In this document: piece by piece, positions 55,379 to 64,000 of the stretch
How positions within the stretch are numbered: position 1 is the first letter of the stretch
Layout of the letters: the number at the start of each line of letters is the position of its first letter
DNA from: Clostridium ganghwense
Lineage (GTDB): Bacteria > Bacillota > Clostridia > Clostridiales > Clostridiaceae
DNA: 64,000 nucleotides
Direction of reading: 5' to 3'
NCBI RefSeq assembly: GCF_026735165.1
Contig: NZ_JAPQES010000001.1
Location: 434,001 to 498,000, forward strand
Notes under the pieces: model-generated
Database searches by the model: none
What the model was told of the DNA's origin: nothing
Seen by the model: only the letters and a program-made list of their open reading frames with translations
Made by a program: the position numbers and the translations under genes

Positions 55379-56848
55379 CTATACATTTTGTGTATTAAGC
55401 AGGGGAAAGGAAATTAAAAAAGAAGTTCCACTTTTTCCACTGTGTAATAACTTTATATTTCCCTGCTGCTTTTCAACCAGTTCTTTAACAATAGCCAAAC
55501 CTAATCCATTTCCTCCTGTTTGTCGCGATCTATCTCTATCTACTCTATAAAAAGGTTCAAATACCTTTTCTCCAGCTTCCTTTGGAATTCCAACACCAGT
55601 ATCTTTCACTTCAATACATACTACTTCATTTTCAATATAATTTTTTACAAATATTTCTCCTTCAGGTTTATTATATTTTATTGCATTATCTAATAGATTA
55701 ATAAAAATCTGCATAAAACTTTCTTTATCCACAAGAATTGCTGCAGGCTTCAATTCAGTATACAAACTTAATCCAAACTTTTGAGCCTTTCCTTTCATTC
55801 TGTTACAAATTTCATTTAATACCTGATTCACTTCTATTTTTTCTGCTTTAAATTCAAAATCGTATTTTTCTAAAGAAGCCAATCTCAAAATTTTCTCTAC
55901 CATATCATATAATCGTTGTGTTTCTTTACCTATATTTACTTTTGCTTCTTCAATTAAATTAGGATCATCACTATACATATCAATTAAATCTATATATGCC
56001 TTAATAACAGTAAGTGGAGTTTTAAATTCATGAGTAATATTTCCAATAAAGTTTTTTTGCTGCTCTCCTAAAAGTCTTAATTTTTCCACAGCTAATCTTA
56101 GTTTTTCTTGTTCCTCTTCCATATCTTTAATATTTTGATCTATTTTACTGCTCATAAAATAAATACCTTTAGATAATTCACCTAACTCATCATTTCTTTT
56201 TAAGATTTCTGCTTCATTGTATTTTCCGTCTCTTATTTTTTCTACAGCTTTTTTTAACTTCAAAATTCCTTCTGCTAATATATTGTAATAAAAATATCCT
56301 ATTATAAAACTTAAAATTAAAGTAATTATTCCTGTACCAATAAAAAGATTTTTAATATCTTCATAAAATTTTATACTTTCCTTTAATGAATATTGAAATT
56401 GAACCACACCTATTTGTTTATCCAAATCATTGAGTGGTGCTAAATAATCAAGAGATTCTCCTACAACTTGATAAGCAATTTTATTTTCCAAAGCATAATT
56501 TAATGTATCACTTATATTAATCTCATCAGGAAATAAAGCTGAATTTCCTATTTCTTTTCCTGACATATCATATAAAATAACATTCATTTCACTCATCGTA
56601 CTTAATTGACTAGCTAATACTTGTCCTTTTTTATTTAGAAATTCCTTTTTATCCTCTATAGATTCGGTAAGATAACTTTGTCTTACATATATATTAGCTA
56701 TTTTACTCTGATGAAATAAAAAGTCTTCATACTGTTTTTGTTGATTTCTTTTAATACCTTCGAGTACCAATATACTTAAAATGCTTATTGTAAATAATAA
56801 TAATGTTCCTAAAAACACTCCTGATTTAACCTTAATACTGCTCTTCAT
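55379..56848 (-). CDS. Sensor histidine kinase
   Basis: 489 aa. Two membrane helices (about 11-29 and 168-188) enclose an extracellular sensor of about 135 residues; HAMP follows. The HisKA box is ITHEFKTPLTVIKA (His near 272), N box NLLDNAIKYN, G1 DTGVGIP and G2 GGNGLGLAI. It overlaps the response-regulator gene by 17 bp, so the pair is translationally coupled. The signal is unknown. Confidence 0.92.
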   Translation of the reverse strand: MKSSIKVKSGVFLGTLLLFTISILSILVLEGIKRNQQKQYEDFLFHQSKIANIYVRQSYLTESIEDKKEFLNKKGQVLASQLSTMSEMNVILYDMSGKEIGNSALFPDEINISDTLNYALENKIAYQVVGESLDYLAPLNDLDKQIGVVQFQYSLKESIKFYEDIKNLFIGTGIITLILSFIIGYFYYNILAEGILKLKKAVEKIRDGKYNEAEILKRNDELGELSKGIYFMSSKIDQNIKDMEEEQEKLRLAVEKLRLLGEQQKNFIGNITHEFKTPLTVIKAYIDLIDMYSDDPNLIEEAKVNIGKETQRLYDMVEKILRLASLEKYDFEFKAEKIEVNQVLNEICNRMKGKAQKFGLSLYTELKPAAILVDKESFMQIFINLLDNAIKYNKPEGEIFVKNYIENEVVCIEVKDTGVGIPKEAGEKVFEPFYRVDRDRSRQTGGNGLGLAIVKELVEKQQGNIKLLHSGKSGTSFLISFPLLNTQNV

Positions 56849-57533
56849 ATATTTCTCCTACAGCTTTATATCCTACTCCATGTACTGTTTGTATTATACT
56901 TTGATAGTTTTGTCCTAATTTTTTTCTTAATCTTTGAATATGGATATCTACAGTACGAGTCCCTCCAAGATAATCCATTCCCCAAACTATATCCAATAAT
57001 TCACCTCTTGTATATACCCTTTCAAAATTAGAAAGCAGTTCAGCTAACAACTCAAACTCCTTTGGAGTTAATTCTAAGATATTCTCATTAACCAATACTT
57101 TTCTTTGAGATAGAATTACTTTTAAGTCTTTAATTTTTATCTCTTTGTTTTCCTCTTCAAAAGAATTTTTTTGCAGCCTTCTTATTAAAGATTTTAACCT
57201 TGCTAATAATTCTCGTATATCAAAAGGTTTTGTAATATAATCGTCTGCCCCTAATTCCAACCCTAATACTTTATCCACAATATCTTCCTTTGCAGTTAGC
57301 AAAATAATGCCTAAATCCTCTTTGTCTTCTAATTTTCTGCAAACCTCAAACCCATTCATTTTAGGCATCATTATATCTAGAATAATAACTTGTGGATGAA
57401 AAATTTTAAATTTTTTTACTGCTTCTTCACCATCATATGCTGTTTCAACAGTGTATCCTTCTCTACGAAGAGCATATGAAATTGCACTAACAATGTTCTT
57501 TTCATCATCTACTACTAAAACTTTCTCCTGCAT
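56832..57533 (-). CDS. OmpR/PhoB-family response regulator
   Basis: 233 aa. Receiver domain with DDE at the start, phospho-Asp in VIILDIMMP (about 52) and Lys in ITKPF; a winged-helix output domain ends YTRGELLDIVWG, HIQRLRKKLG and TVHGVGYK. It partners the overlapping kinase gene. Possible targets are the lipoprotein downstream or the ABC-2 operon upstream, but no sites were identified. Confidence 0.93.
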   Translation of the reverse strand: MQEKVLVVDDEKNIVSAISYALRREGYTVETAYDGEEAVKKFKIFHPQVIILDIMMPKMNGFEVCRKLEDKEDLGIILLTAKEDIVDKVLGLELGADDYITKPFDIRELLARLKSLIRRLQKNSFEEENKEIKIKDLKVILSQRKVLVNENILELTPKEFELLAELLSNFERVYTRGELLDIVWGMDYLGGTRTVDIHIQRLRKKLGQNYQSIIQTVHGVGYKAVGEIYEEQY

Positions 57534-57660
57534 TTTATCACCTTCATTTCGTTATAATGTATAATCTCAATCCTTTTATTACCAAATATTAATTATTCAT
57601 TACCAATGATTCTAACATAATTATAATATAATTATAATATAAAAAACTACAAAAAAAATT

Positions 57661-57694
57661 GTCTGGAACTTTAAAAATTATTAAAATTCCAGAC
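57661..57694 (-). terminator. Terminator of the sigma/ABC-2 operon
   Basis: GTCTGGAATTTTAA / TTAAAGTTCCAGAC on the minus strand, followed by a run of T; it starts 6 bases past the permease stop. Confidence 0.8.
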
Positions 57695-57699
57695 ATATA

Positions 57700-58557
57700 T
57701 TATAAATCTCTTTTTTGAAATTTTCTAAGAGCTAAAATAATCATAACTACAATATAGAGAATGACATACCCCATCATAAAAGAACTTGGCTGAGTATTTC
57801 CCCCTACCATATTCTCCATATTAAGATTTAGTCCTGATTTAGTTGTAAATAAAAGTGAAGATACCTTTCTATATATTACATCTGATGGCATTATAAGACT
57901 TGTTGCAATTCCTATATTACTCATAACTGATTTTGCAGTTTCAACTGTTATAAAGAAACTCATTTTTTCTAAAATTCCACCTATCATAGCACAAAAATAT
58001 AAGATAACCACTATAACTCCTGATGCCATAGTTGACATAGAACAGCTTAAAAATATTCCTATTGAAGTTAATACTAATGGCAAAAGATACAGTGTTAATA
58101 AAGATTTTACTATTGCTTGAAAAGTGAAATTAACAACTACGCCCTTTCCAAAGAAAACATTCACTCCTATAATGCTCAAATATAGAAACGTTACATAAGG
58201 AATAAGCATCAATAAAATACCAATAAAACGTCCCAATACTATCTCATATCTAGCTATTGGCTTTGATAAAACAGCATCGTATGTACCGCTTTCAATTTCT
58301 GATGAAATTGCACCAACACTTGAAAAAATAGATAGAAAAGATATTATAAATCCTGCCACATACATTCCCATAGATATAAACTGATTTATAAAAGTAAGCC
58401 TTATAACAGCATCACTCGTATTTGCTTCAAAAGATTGATAGGCATACTTTGCTGCAGTCCCATAAAGAGCAAGAAATATTACAGTAAATATTAGAGTGAG
58501 GTATAAAATTTTCTTTTTTCTCATTTCAAGAAATGTAAGCCTTATTATAGTACTCAT
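57700..58557 (-). CDS. ABC-2 type transporter permease
   Basis: 285 aa with six membrane helices; an early extracellular loop and the SEIESGTYDAVLSKPIARYEIVLGRF cytosolic loop are typical of ABC-2 permeases. It is the last gene of the operon and overlaps the ATPase gene by 4 bp. The substrate may be a peptide antibiotic, lipid or sodium; not determined. Confidence 0.85.
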   Translation of the reverse strand: MSTIIRLTFLEMRKKKILYLTLIFTVIFLALYGTAAKYAYQSFEANTSDAVIRLTFINQFISMGMYVAGFIISFLSIFSSVGAISSEIESGTYDAVLSKPIARYEIVLGRFIGILLMLIPYVTFLYLSIIGVNVFFGKGVVVNFTFQAIVKSLLTLYLLPLVLTSIGIFLSCSMSTMASGVIVVILYFCAMIGGILEKMSFFITVETAKSVMSNIGIATSLIMPSDVIYRKVSSLLFTTKSGLNLNMENMVGGNTQPSSFMMGYVILYIVVMIILALRKFQKRDL

Positions 58558-59456
58558 CTTTCATCCTCCTCACCTACAGTTTTGATAAATAATTCCTCAA
58601 GTACATTTTCCTTTCTCTTCATCATATATAAAAGTCCTTTATTTTTTATTATACATTCTGCAATTTTAGGAAGAAGTTCATTATTTCCTACATGCATTTC
58701 AATTTCATTTTCCAATTTTGCTAAATATGGATCAAAACTTTTTAATTCATTGATTATTTTTTCATTGCAATTTCCTATTGAAAGAAGTACTGGTGAATTC
58801 ATAAGCTCATTAATAGTTCCTACTTTTTTTATTTTACCTTTATCTAAAATAGCAACTCTGTCTGAAATCAATTCTACTTCACTTAATAAATGGGTATTTA
58901 GAAAAATAGTCTTTTGCTGATTCTTTAATTTTAAAATAATATCACGAACATGCTTTCTACCAACAGGATCTAGTGCACTTGTTGGTTCATCCAAAAAAAG
59001 AAGCTCTGGATCTGATAATATGGCGCAACCTAAACCAATTCTCTGCTTCATCCCCTTACTATACTGCTTTATTTTCTTATGTTCATGTCCTTTAAGTCCA
59101 ACTATTTCAAGCACTTCTTCTATTCTTTTTTTGATATCATTTTTTTTCATTTTGTATAGAAGCCCGTGATTGAATAAAAGCTCGTATCCTGTAAGCCAAT
59201 TGTGATATTGAAATAATTCAGGTAAATATCCTATTTTCTTTCTAGCTTCAACATCACCTATAGGCCTTCCAAGAATTAATCCATTACCAGAGGTAGGATA
59301 AAGTATTCCAACAAGAGTTCTAATAAAAGTACTTTTCCCTGCTCCATTCTTTCCCAAAAAACTGAACACTTCTCCCTCCTTAACGGAGAGAGAAATATTC
59401 TGGAAACCTCCTTTCCCATCAAATTGCTTTGTTAAATTATACGTTTCAATAACCAT
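58554..59456 (-). CDS. ABC transporter ATPase (ABC-2 partner)
   Basis: 300 aa. Walker A LGKNGAGKST, signature YSKGMKQRIGLG, Walker B LLFLDEPTSALD and H-loop NTHLL are complete. A C-terminal extension of about 80 residues ends with coiled-coil-like sequence, as in the BcrA/CcmA group. It forms a transporter with the permease and lies 4 bp after the anti-sigma gene. Confidence 0.92.
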   Translation of the reverse strand: MVIETYNLTKQFDGKGGFQNISLSVKEGEVFSFLGKNGAGKSTFIRTLVGILYPTSGNGLILGRPIGDVEARKKIGYLPELFQYHNWLTGYELLFNHGLLYKMKKNDIKKRIEEVLEIVGLKGHEHKKIKQYSKGMKQRIGLGCAILSDPELLFLDEPTSALDPVGRKHVRDIILKLKNQQKTIFLNTHLLSEVELISDRVAILDKGKIKKVGTINELMNSPVLLSIGNCNEKIINELKSFDPYLAKLENEIEMHVGNNELLPKIAECIIKNKGLLYMMKRKENVLEELFIKTVGEEDER

Positions 59457-59459
59457 GTA

Positions 59460-60578
59460 CTAATTCATCTCCTCAATAAAAGACAATATTTCATCAACTG
59501 TGCAATTACCATTTATAGCATATAAATTCTCTTTATCTTGAAAATAAACATGTAGGTAATTTGAATTTTTCTCCTTAATTAATATAGCTTTTTGTCCATT
59601 AACAGTTATATCTTCCTTAGTTTGATATTCAGCTTCATAAGGTACTGGAATTGTAGATGTCAAATCGTCAATTTTCATAAACTGCTCTTTTAAATTTTGT
59701 GGTAAAAGGTTTATAGAAAATAAAGATTTTATTAATTGTTTTTCATCTACATCTTTTGGAATTTCCACTGTAGGTGTATTCATTTTCACTACATCAATAT
59801 ATTTTCTTTCTTCATCTTTATTTTCAGTCTTTTGTGTAAAGCTATAAGATACCAACTCATTAAAATAAATAGTAAAAGGCTTTTTATCTAAAGATTCGGG
59901 AAGTTTAGTTTTTTCACCTAGATAATTTAAAAGATCATTAGTTTTATCTATATCTAATTTTATAGTTACATCTGTTTTTGGTGCTTTAGAAACACGTTCA
60001 TATACAAACCCTTTTGGTTCTTTAATTACTTTATCTATAGATAGTTTTTCTTTAATATCAGCCTCTTCCTTTGGAGCTTTTATAGAAGAATTCTTACCTC
60101 CTGAAGAAACATCTACTTTAACAATGTTTCCTATATCTTTAGACCCACTTCCATCATTAAATATTTTATTAATTTCACTAATGTCTTGTTTACTGATAGA
60201 GATACTGGTGATTTCCTGCATACGAAATATTTTTAATAGTTCATCTGCCTTCGTACGAACAGGTTCACTAAATACTAATCCTCCACATAAAACAAGTCCC
60301 GCTGCTACTGCAGACCATTTCTTAGCTTTTTTACTCATATTAAAAATCCTCCTTTTATTTTTCTCCTTAAAATCAACTGTACAAACATTAATAGGACGAG
60401 GGGGTGGTATTACCATATCACTTTGTAGAACACTCTCTATAAGCTTATCTTGCTGCTTCAATCTCTGAAATTTTTCTCTACAGTCAGGACAATCTTTTAT
60501 ATGTGATAATACCTCATTTACGTCGCCTTCATAGGTATTGTCAATTATCTTCTGAAGTTCCTCTAATTCATAGCACAT
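59460..60578 (-). CDS. Zinc-finger anti-sigma factor
   Basis: 372 aa. The N-terminal ZAS motif HIKDCPDC gives the HxxxCxxC zinc site (about 26-34). One membrane helix follows at about 90-108 (WSAVAAGLVLCGGLVFS), and then an extracellular region of about 260 residues. The start overlaps the sigma gene by 11 bp, so the two are coupled. It should hold the ECF sigma factor encoded at 60568 and release it on an envelope signal. Confidence 0.86.
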   Translation of the reverse strand: MCYELEELQKIIDNTYEGDVNEVLSHIKDCPDCREKFQRLKQQDKLIESVLQSDMVIPPPRPINVCTVDFKEKNKRRIFNMSKKAKKWSAVAAGLVLCGGLVFSEPVRTKADELLKIFRMQEITSISISKQDISEINKIFNDGSGSKDIGNIVKVDVSSGGKNSSIKAPKEEADIKEKLSIDKVIKEPKGFVYERVSKAPKTDVTIKLDIDKTNDLLNYLGEKTKLPESLDKKPFTIYFNELVSYSFTQKTENKDEERKYIDVVKMNTPTVEIPKDVDEKQLIKSLFSINLLPQNLKEQFMKIDDLTSTIPVPYEAEYQTKEDITVNGQKAILIKEKNSNYLHVYFQDKENLYAINGNCTVDEILSFIEEMN

Positions 60579-61113
60579 TTATTTCACCTTCCCTTTTATA
60601 TAATTGTAAAAACTTCTGTTTTCCCCGTGCAATAAGCTGTCCTATGCTATTTTGAGGAATATTTGTTGCCTTATGAATTTCTTCATAAGAATATCCCGAA
60701 AATTTTAAAATCAAACATATCCTTTGCTTCTCTGGTATATTTGTCAAAATATTTCTCACTTCTTTAATTTGTTCACTTCTAAATATTTCATCTTCTATTG
60801 AAAAAATATTATTTACTTCTTCTAAAATATTTTCTTCTCTTTTTATTCTTCTTTTTTCTCCTCGTAAATAATTAAAAGCTGTATTTGCGGCCACTTTTGA
60901 AAACCATGAACCTAAAAACTCAATTTCTTCCTTTGAATTATAATACTTTATAAAAACTTCTTGAGTTAAGTCTTCTGCTAATTCATTACTTCCAACTAAG
61001 TAATACAGCTGCTTATAAACTATTGGATAGTATTTTCCATAATTTATCTGAAATTCATTTTCTTTCACTTTTCTCCGCTTTGGGATCCCAAAAATATTAA
61101 TCCCTCCTTTCAT
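60568..61113 (-). CDS. ECF-type RNA polymerase sigma factor
   Basis: About 181 aa. Region 2 is YPIVYKQLYYLVGSNELAED with the -10-recognising WFSKVAANTAFNYLR; region 4 is IPEKQRICLILKFSGYSYEEI and IPQNSIGQLIARGK. The start is uncertain: the ATG at 61113 lacks a good site, while GGAGGG lies within the first codons. It is the first gene of the four-gene operon with anti-sigma and ABC-2 transporter. Confidence 0.88.
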   Translation of the reverse strand: MKGGINIFGIPKRRKVKENEFQINYGKYYPIVYKQLYYLVGSNELAEDLTQEVFIKYYNSKEEIEFLGSWFSKVAANTAFNYLRGEKRRIKREENILEEVNNIFSIEDEIFRSEQIKEVRNILTNIPEKQRICLILKFSGYSYEEIHKATNIPQNSIGQLIARGKQKFLQLYKREGEINVL

Positions 61114-61187
61114 CTTTCACTAATATAAACACCACAGTATAAAAAAAAATGACACTAAATAAAAAAAATTTTTAATTTCTAAAAAAA

Positions 61188-61206
61188 GAAGCCATCTATG
61201 ACTTCT
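61188..61206 (-). terminator. Hairpin over the metallo-hydrolase stop codon
   Basis: GAAGTCAT-AG-ATGGCTTC followed by TTTTTTT on the minus strand; it includes the stop codon (61196-61198), so the terminator overlaps the coding end. Confidence 0.7.
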
Positions 61207-62065
61207 TTAAAATTCCACATATATACCATTCCACAGCTAAAATATCATCTTCACTTAAAGCCTCATTAAACTGCTGTGAAAGTCTTTCTAATATTAAATT
61301 TTTATTATCTCCTATTTCATCTACTACCTTTCCAATTTCCTTTAACCTTTCAGTATATATTATCATTTCTTCTCTTGGTATTGGATCATCTGCATGAGAT
61401 TCAATATAATAATCCACATCATAAGCTAATAACTTATCTATTAAAGGAAATAATTCTTTTGTAGTCCAGCTCCACTTACCATTATATATATCTACAAAAA
61501 GACAATCACCTATAAATAACACCCTATCTTCAGGCACATATATTACACTGGAATCTCTAGAATGTTCTCCTCCTACATGATCAATTCTACATGTAATATC
61601 TCCTAAATCCATTTCTACTCCTTCTTTGAAGGTGATGTCTGGTACTTTTATATTAGGACATCTTGGCTCTTTAAATTCCACCTTTATTTTATCTGCACAA
61701 AATTCAATTTCTGTACCTTCTTCTACACGCTTATCCAAAGCTTCATCTGACCAATCTAGCGGAATTAGTTCTTTCACTTTAGTTTTAGTATACTCATGAG
61801 CAAAAGTTCGCATACCCATATATGCAATTCCAAAAACATGATCCCAATGCCAATGTGTTATTGCTAAATATTTTTCTTTAGGAGGATTTAGTTTTTCTAT
61901 CTCCTCTAAAAATTCTTTTGCATGCGCATCTGAATTTCCTGCATCTACAATCAAAGCTCTTTCTTTACCCATTATTATAGCTAACATAGGTCTATCAGTT
62001 TCTTCTACTGGCAGCATATAATAAATATTTTGTGTAATTTTTTCTAATTTTAAATTGTTATTCAT
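61196..62065 (-). CDS. Metallo-beta-lactamase-fold hydrolase
   Basis: 289 aa. The family motif THWHWDHVFG (HxHxDH near 80) is clear, with VGGEHSRDS and IGDCLF as the later metal sites and YIESHADD near the end. The substrate cannot be read; such enzymes range from thioester to lactone hydrolases. A single gene upstream of the ECF operon in opposite order, so unlikely to be part of it. Confidence 0.85.
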   Translation of the reverse strand: MNNNLKLEKITQNIYYMLPVEETDRPMLAIIMGKERALIVDAGNSDAHAKEFLEEIEKLNPPKEKYLAITHWHWDHVFGIAYMGMRTFAHEYTKTKVKELIPLDWSDEALDKRVEEGTEIEFCADKIKVEFKEPRCPNIKVPDITFKEGVEMDLGDITCRIDHVGGEHSRDSSVIYVPEDRVLFIGDCLFVDIYNGKWSWTTKELFPLIDKLLAYDVDYYIESHADDPIPREEMIIYTERLKEIGKVVDEIGDNKNLILERLSQQFNEALSEDDILAVEWYICGILKKS

Positions 62066-62136
62066 CAGTTCACCTCATAAATTTATTTAAAATAAAACTC
62101 TCCTTTAAACTTTACCATAATTATCTATATAGTAAA

Positions 62137-62168
62137 AAAATAAAACCGAGAAATAATTCTCGGTTTTT
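62137..62168 (-). terminator. Terminator of the chemoreceptor gene
   Basis: AAAACCGAGAA-TTAT-TTCTCGGTTTT followed by ATTTTTTTA on the minus strand, 7 bases past the stop. Confidence 0.85.
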
Positions 62169-62174
62169 GGTTTA

Positions 62175-64000
62175 CTATTCTTTTAATTTAAATTTTTCAA
62201 CATCATCTATCATTTCATGTGACATATTTGCCAGATTTTGAGCTGCATTGGCAACTTCAAGACTTGATGCATTCATTTGCTCAGAAGACGCTGAAACTTC
62301 TTCTGATGAAGCTGAAACTTCTTCTGATATAGCAGCTATAATTTCTGTTTTATGCAAAATATCATTCTTTTTAGTTTCAATTTCATTAGTAGATTCTGTT
62401 ATATTATTTATCTTAGGATTTATTTCTTCTACAGCTATTGATATAGATTTAAATGAATTTATAGCTGTATCTATATCCCCTTTTTGATTTTTCAATTCGT
62501 CATTCATTACATCAGAAGTTGCAACCATATTTTTTGTATCTTCTAATATATTATTAATTAGTGTATATATATTTTGTGAAGACGTCCTGCTTTTTTCTGC
62601 AAGCTTTCGTATTTCATCTGCTACAACTGCAAAACCTTTTCCTGCTTCACCAGCTCTAGCTGATTCTATAGCTGCATTTAACGCCAATAGGTTAGTTTGT
62701 TCTGAAATACTGTTAATTAAATCTGTTATTTCATTTATCTTTTCTATATTTGTTCCTACATCAGAAATTTTAGTAACAAACTCATTATATACACCAGATA
62801 CTTTTTCAACAGATTTAACTACATTTTCCATATCATCATTACTTGAATTTGCCATATTACTGATTTTAGTTGACATGTTATTTACTTCTGAAATATCATT
62901 TACCATACTATTTAATTTATTACTAAATTCATTTAATAATGAAACTATATTAGTTAATTCTTCTGTCTGCTGTCCTGTTCCTTCTGCTACCTGCTGTATT
63001 GCTGTTGAAATATTTTCAGTAGATGCAATAAATTCTTCAGATATTGCTGATAAATTAGATGATTGTCCATCAATATTTTGAGAATTTAATTGTATAGTTC
63101 CTAATATTTTCGTTATTGATATTTGCATTGTATTTAACGCTCTTGTCATATCTCCTATTTCATCTTTTCTTTTTTCATACTTTTCATCTATATTCACAGT
63201 AAAATCACCTGTTGAAAGAACTTGTAAGTGATTTCTCATAACTACTAAAATTTTAGATATATTATTAGAAACAAGCCATATTATTACAGCAGCTATAAGT
63301 AAAGCTCCTAGAGATAGTATAATTATACTTCTATTTAAAGTTCCTAATTCATCTAAAAGATCATCTTTTTGTACTATAACGCCAAGACCCCAACCAGTAG
63401 ACTTTACAGGTGAATATCCAATGTAGCTATCAGCTCCACCATAATAAAATTCTCCTGTTCCACTTTCACCTGCTGCCATTTTCTTCTCTATATCTGCAAG
63501 TGCTTTCAATTTAGGATTATCCTTAACCATCTTTTGAGTATTTTCCATTTTCCTAACTAATTCTTTGTTTTTAGATGCAATAGTTGTTCCTTCTTTATTT
63601 ATAATATAAGCTTCTCCTGTTTCTGAAATTTTTATATTATCCGTAATACCACTTATATCATTACCATCTCTTACTATTGTTAACACTCCTACAATTTTAT
63701 CCTCAAAGTTTCTAATAGGCGCTGAATAAGCAATTATTATAGCACTATTATCTGCTTTATCCTGACTTACAAATGGTTCTGTTGCATTACTTTCTCCTTT
63801 TATTGCCTTCTGATAATATTCTCTATTACTTATATCTGTTATAATACCATTTGCCATCATACATTTACCATTTAAATCTGTTATAGCTACTGTGACATGT
63901 CCATGTTTTTTTTGTTCACTTTGTAAAATCTTTTTCTTTACTTCCCATGGAATGTTTTCATCTCTTATATCAGGTATATTAGCTATCATTTCTACCATAT
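62175..64000 (-). CDS. Methyl-accepting chemotaxis protein, N-terminus cut by the right edge
   Basis: The frame is open to the last base, so the true start lies outside; the ATG near 63998 is internal. What remains is most of an extracellular dCache-type sensor domain, the second membrane helix ([22 protein letters not shown]), HAMP, and the full signalling tail with the tip [38 protein letters not shown]. It passes ligand signals to CheA in the cytosol. No che gene is next to it. The ligand is unknown. Confidence 0.92.
   Translation of the reverse strand, partial: MVEMIANIPDIRDENIPWEVKKKILQSEQKKHGHVTVAITDLNGKCMMANGIITDISNREYYQKAIKGESNATEPFVSQDKADNSAIIIAYSAPIRNFEDKIVGVLTIVRDGNDISGITDNIKISETGEAYIINKEGTTIASKNKELVRKMENTQKMVKDNPKLKALADIEKKMAAGESGTGEFYYGGADSYIGYSPVKSTGWGLGVIVQKDDLLDELGTLNRSIIILSLGALLIAAVIIWLVSNNISKILVVMRNHLQVLSTGDFTVNIDEKYEKRKDEIGDMTRALNTMQISITKILGTIQLNSQNIDGQSSNLSAISEEFIASTENISTAIQQVAEGTGQQTEELTNIVSLLNEFSNKLNSMVNDISEVNNMSTKISNMANSSNDDMENVVKSVEKVSGVYNEFVTKISDVGTNIEKINEITDLINSISEQTNLLALNAAIESARAGEAGKGFAVVADEIRKLAEKSRTSSQNIYTLINNILEDTKNMVATSDVMNDELKNQKGDIDTAINSFKSISIAVEEINPKINNITESTNEIETKKNDILHKTEIIAAISEEVSASSEEVSASSEQMNASSLEVANAAQNLANMSHEMIDDVEKFKLKE

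Noticed and set aside
1-64000. CRISPR arrays, tRNA or rRNA genes, transposases, integrases
   Set aside because: No regularly spaced repeats, cloverleaf-like sequence or recombinase motifs were found.

Overview
The window is strongly AT-rich, and its genes have strong AGGAGG-type ribosome sites with frequent TTG and GTG starts. It also has a sigma-54 enhancer-binding protein with a matching -24/-12 promoter, a PyrR-type attenuator and clostridial signalling families. This points to the chromosome of a Clostridium-like Firmicute; the species cannot be fixed from the sequence alone. No rRNA, tRNA, CRISPR array or transposase was seen.

Positions 1-10,100 look like an accessory island: a ParA-type ATPase cut by the left edge, a PLD-nuclease/SF2-helicase fusion, a secreted NPCBM-like protein, a decayed adenosine deaminase fragment, a small membrane protein, an HNH nuclease, a MazG-like pyrophosphohydrolase and a PD-(D/E)XK nuclease. 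Around 10-13 kb lies the codB-codA cytosine salvage operon behind a PyrR attenuator. From 13 to 19 kb come a two-gene uncharacterised operon, a methyltransferase, and a CheY-like regulator with a 7TMR-DISM/CheA-like kinase. At 19-21 kb is a NERD-UvrD helicase. Copies of the 3' end of the MazG-like gene lie on both sides of the PD-(D/E)XK gene and on both sides of the NERD-UvrD gene, which is the most unusual structure in the window.

From 21 to 32.7 kb: an ArsB/SLC13-like permease, a lipoprotein, a PAS-containing sigma-54 activator next to a sigma-54-promoted class III aminotransferase, an ECF transporter S component, a 73-aa protein, and a tandem duplication of a large lipoprotein-anchored sensor (SBP-PAS-GGDEF-HD-GYP). 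From 32.7 to 39 kb an ECF sigma/DUF4179-like anti-sigma pair lies beside a MacB-like ABC efflux operon; both operons carry the same 44-bp promoter block, which suggests one regulon. Then follow a monofunctional glycosyltransferase, a large membrane protein and a GGDEF-EAL protein.

From 44 to 53 kb is a myo-inositol catabolic operon in transcription order ADH-iolJ-iolC-iolB-iolD-iolG-iolE, divergent from a DeoR-type iolR, with three phased IolR-like boxes between them. It has an iron alcohol dehydrogenase where iolA would be expected. The right end (53-64 kb) holds an azoreductase, a small protein, a propeller lipoprotein, an OmpR-type two-component system, an operon of ECF sigma factor, zinc-finger anti-sigma and ABC-2 transporter, a metallo-beta-lactamase-fold hydrolase and a chemoreceptor cut by the right edge. 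A family of about 45-bp near-perfect palindromes punctuates intergenic gaps through the whole window and probably acts as bidirectional terminators.
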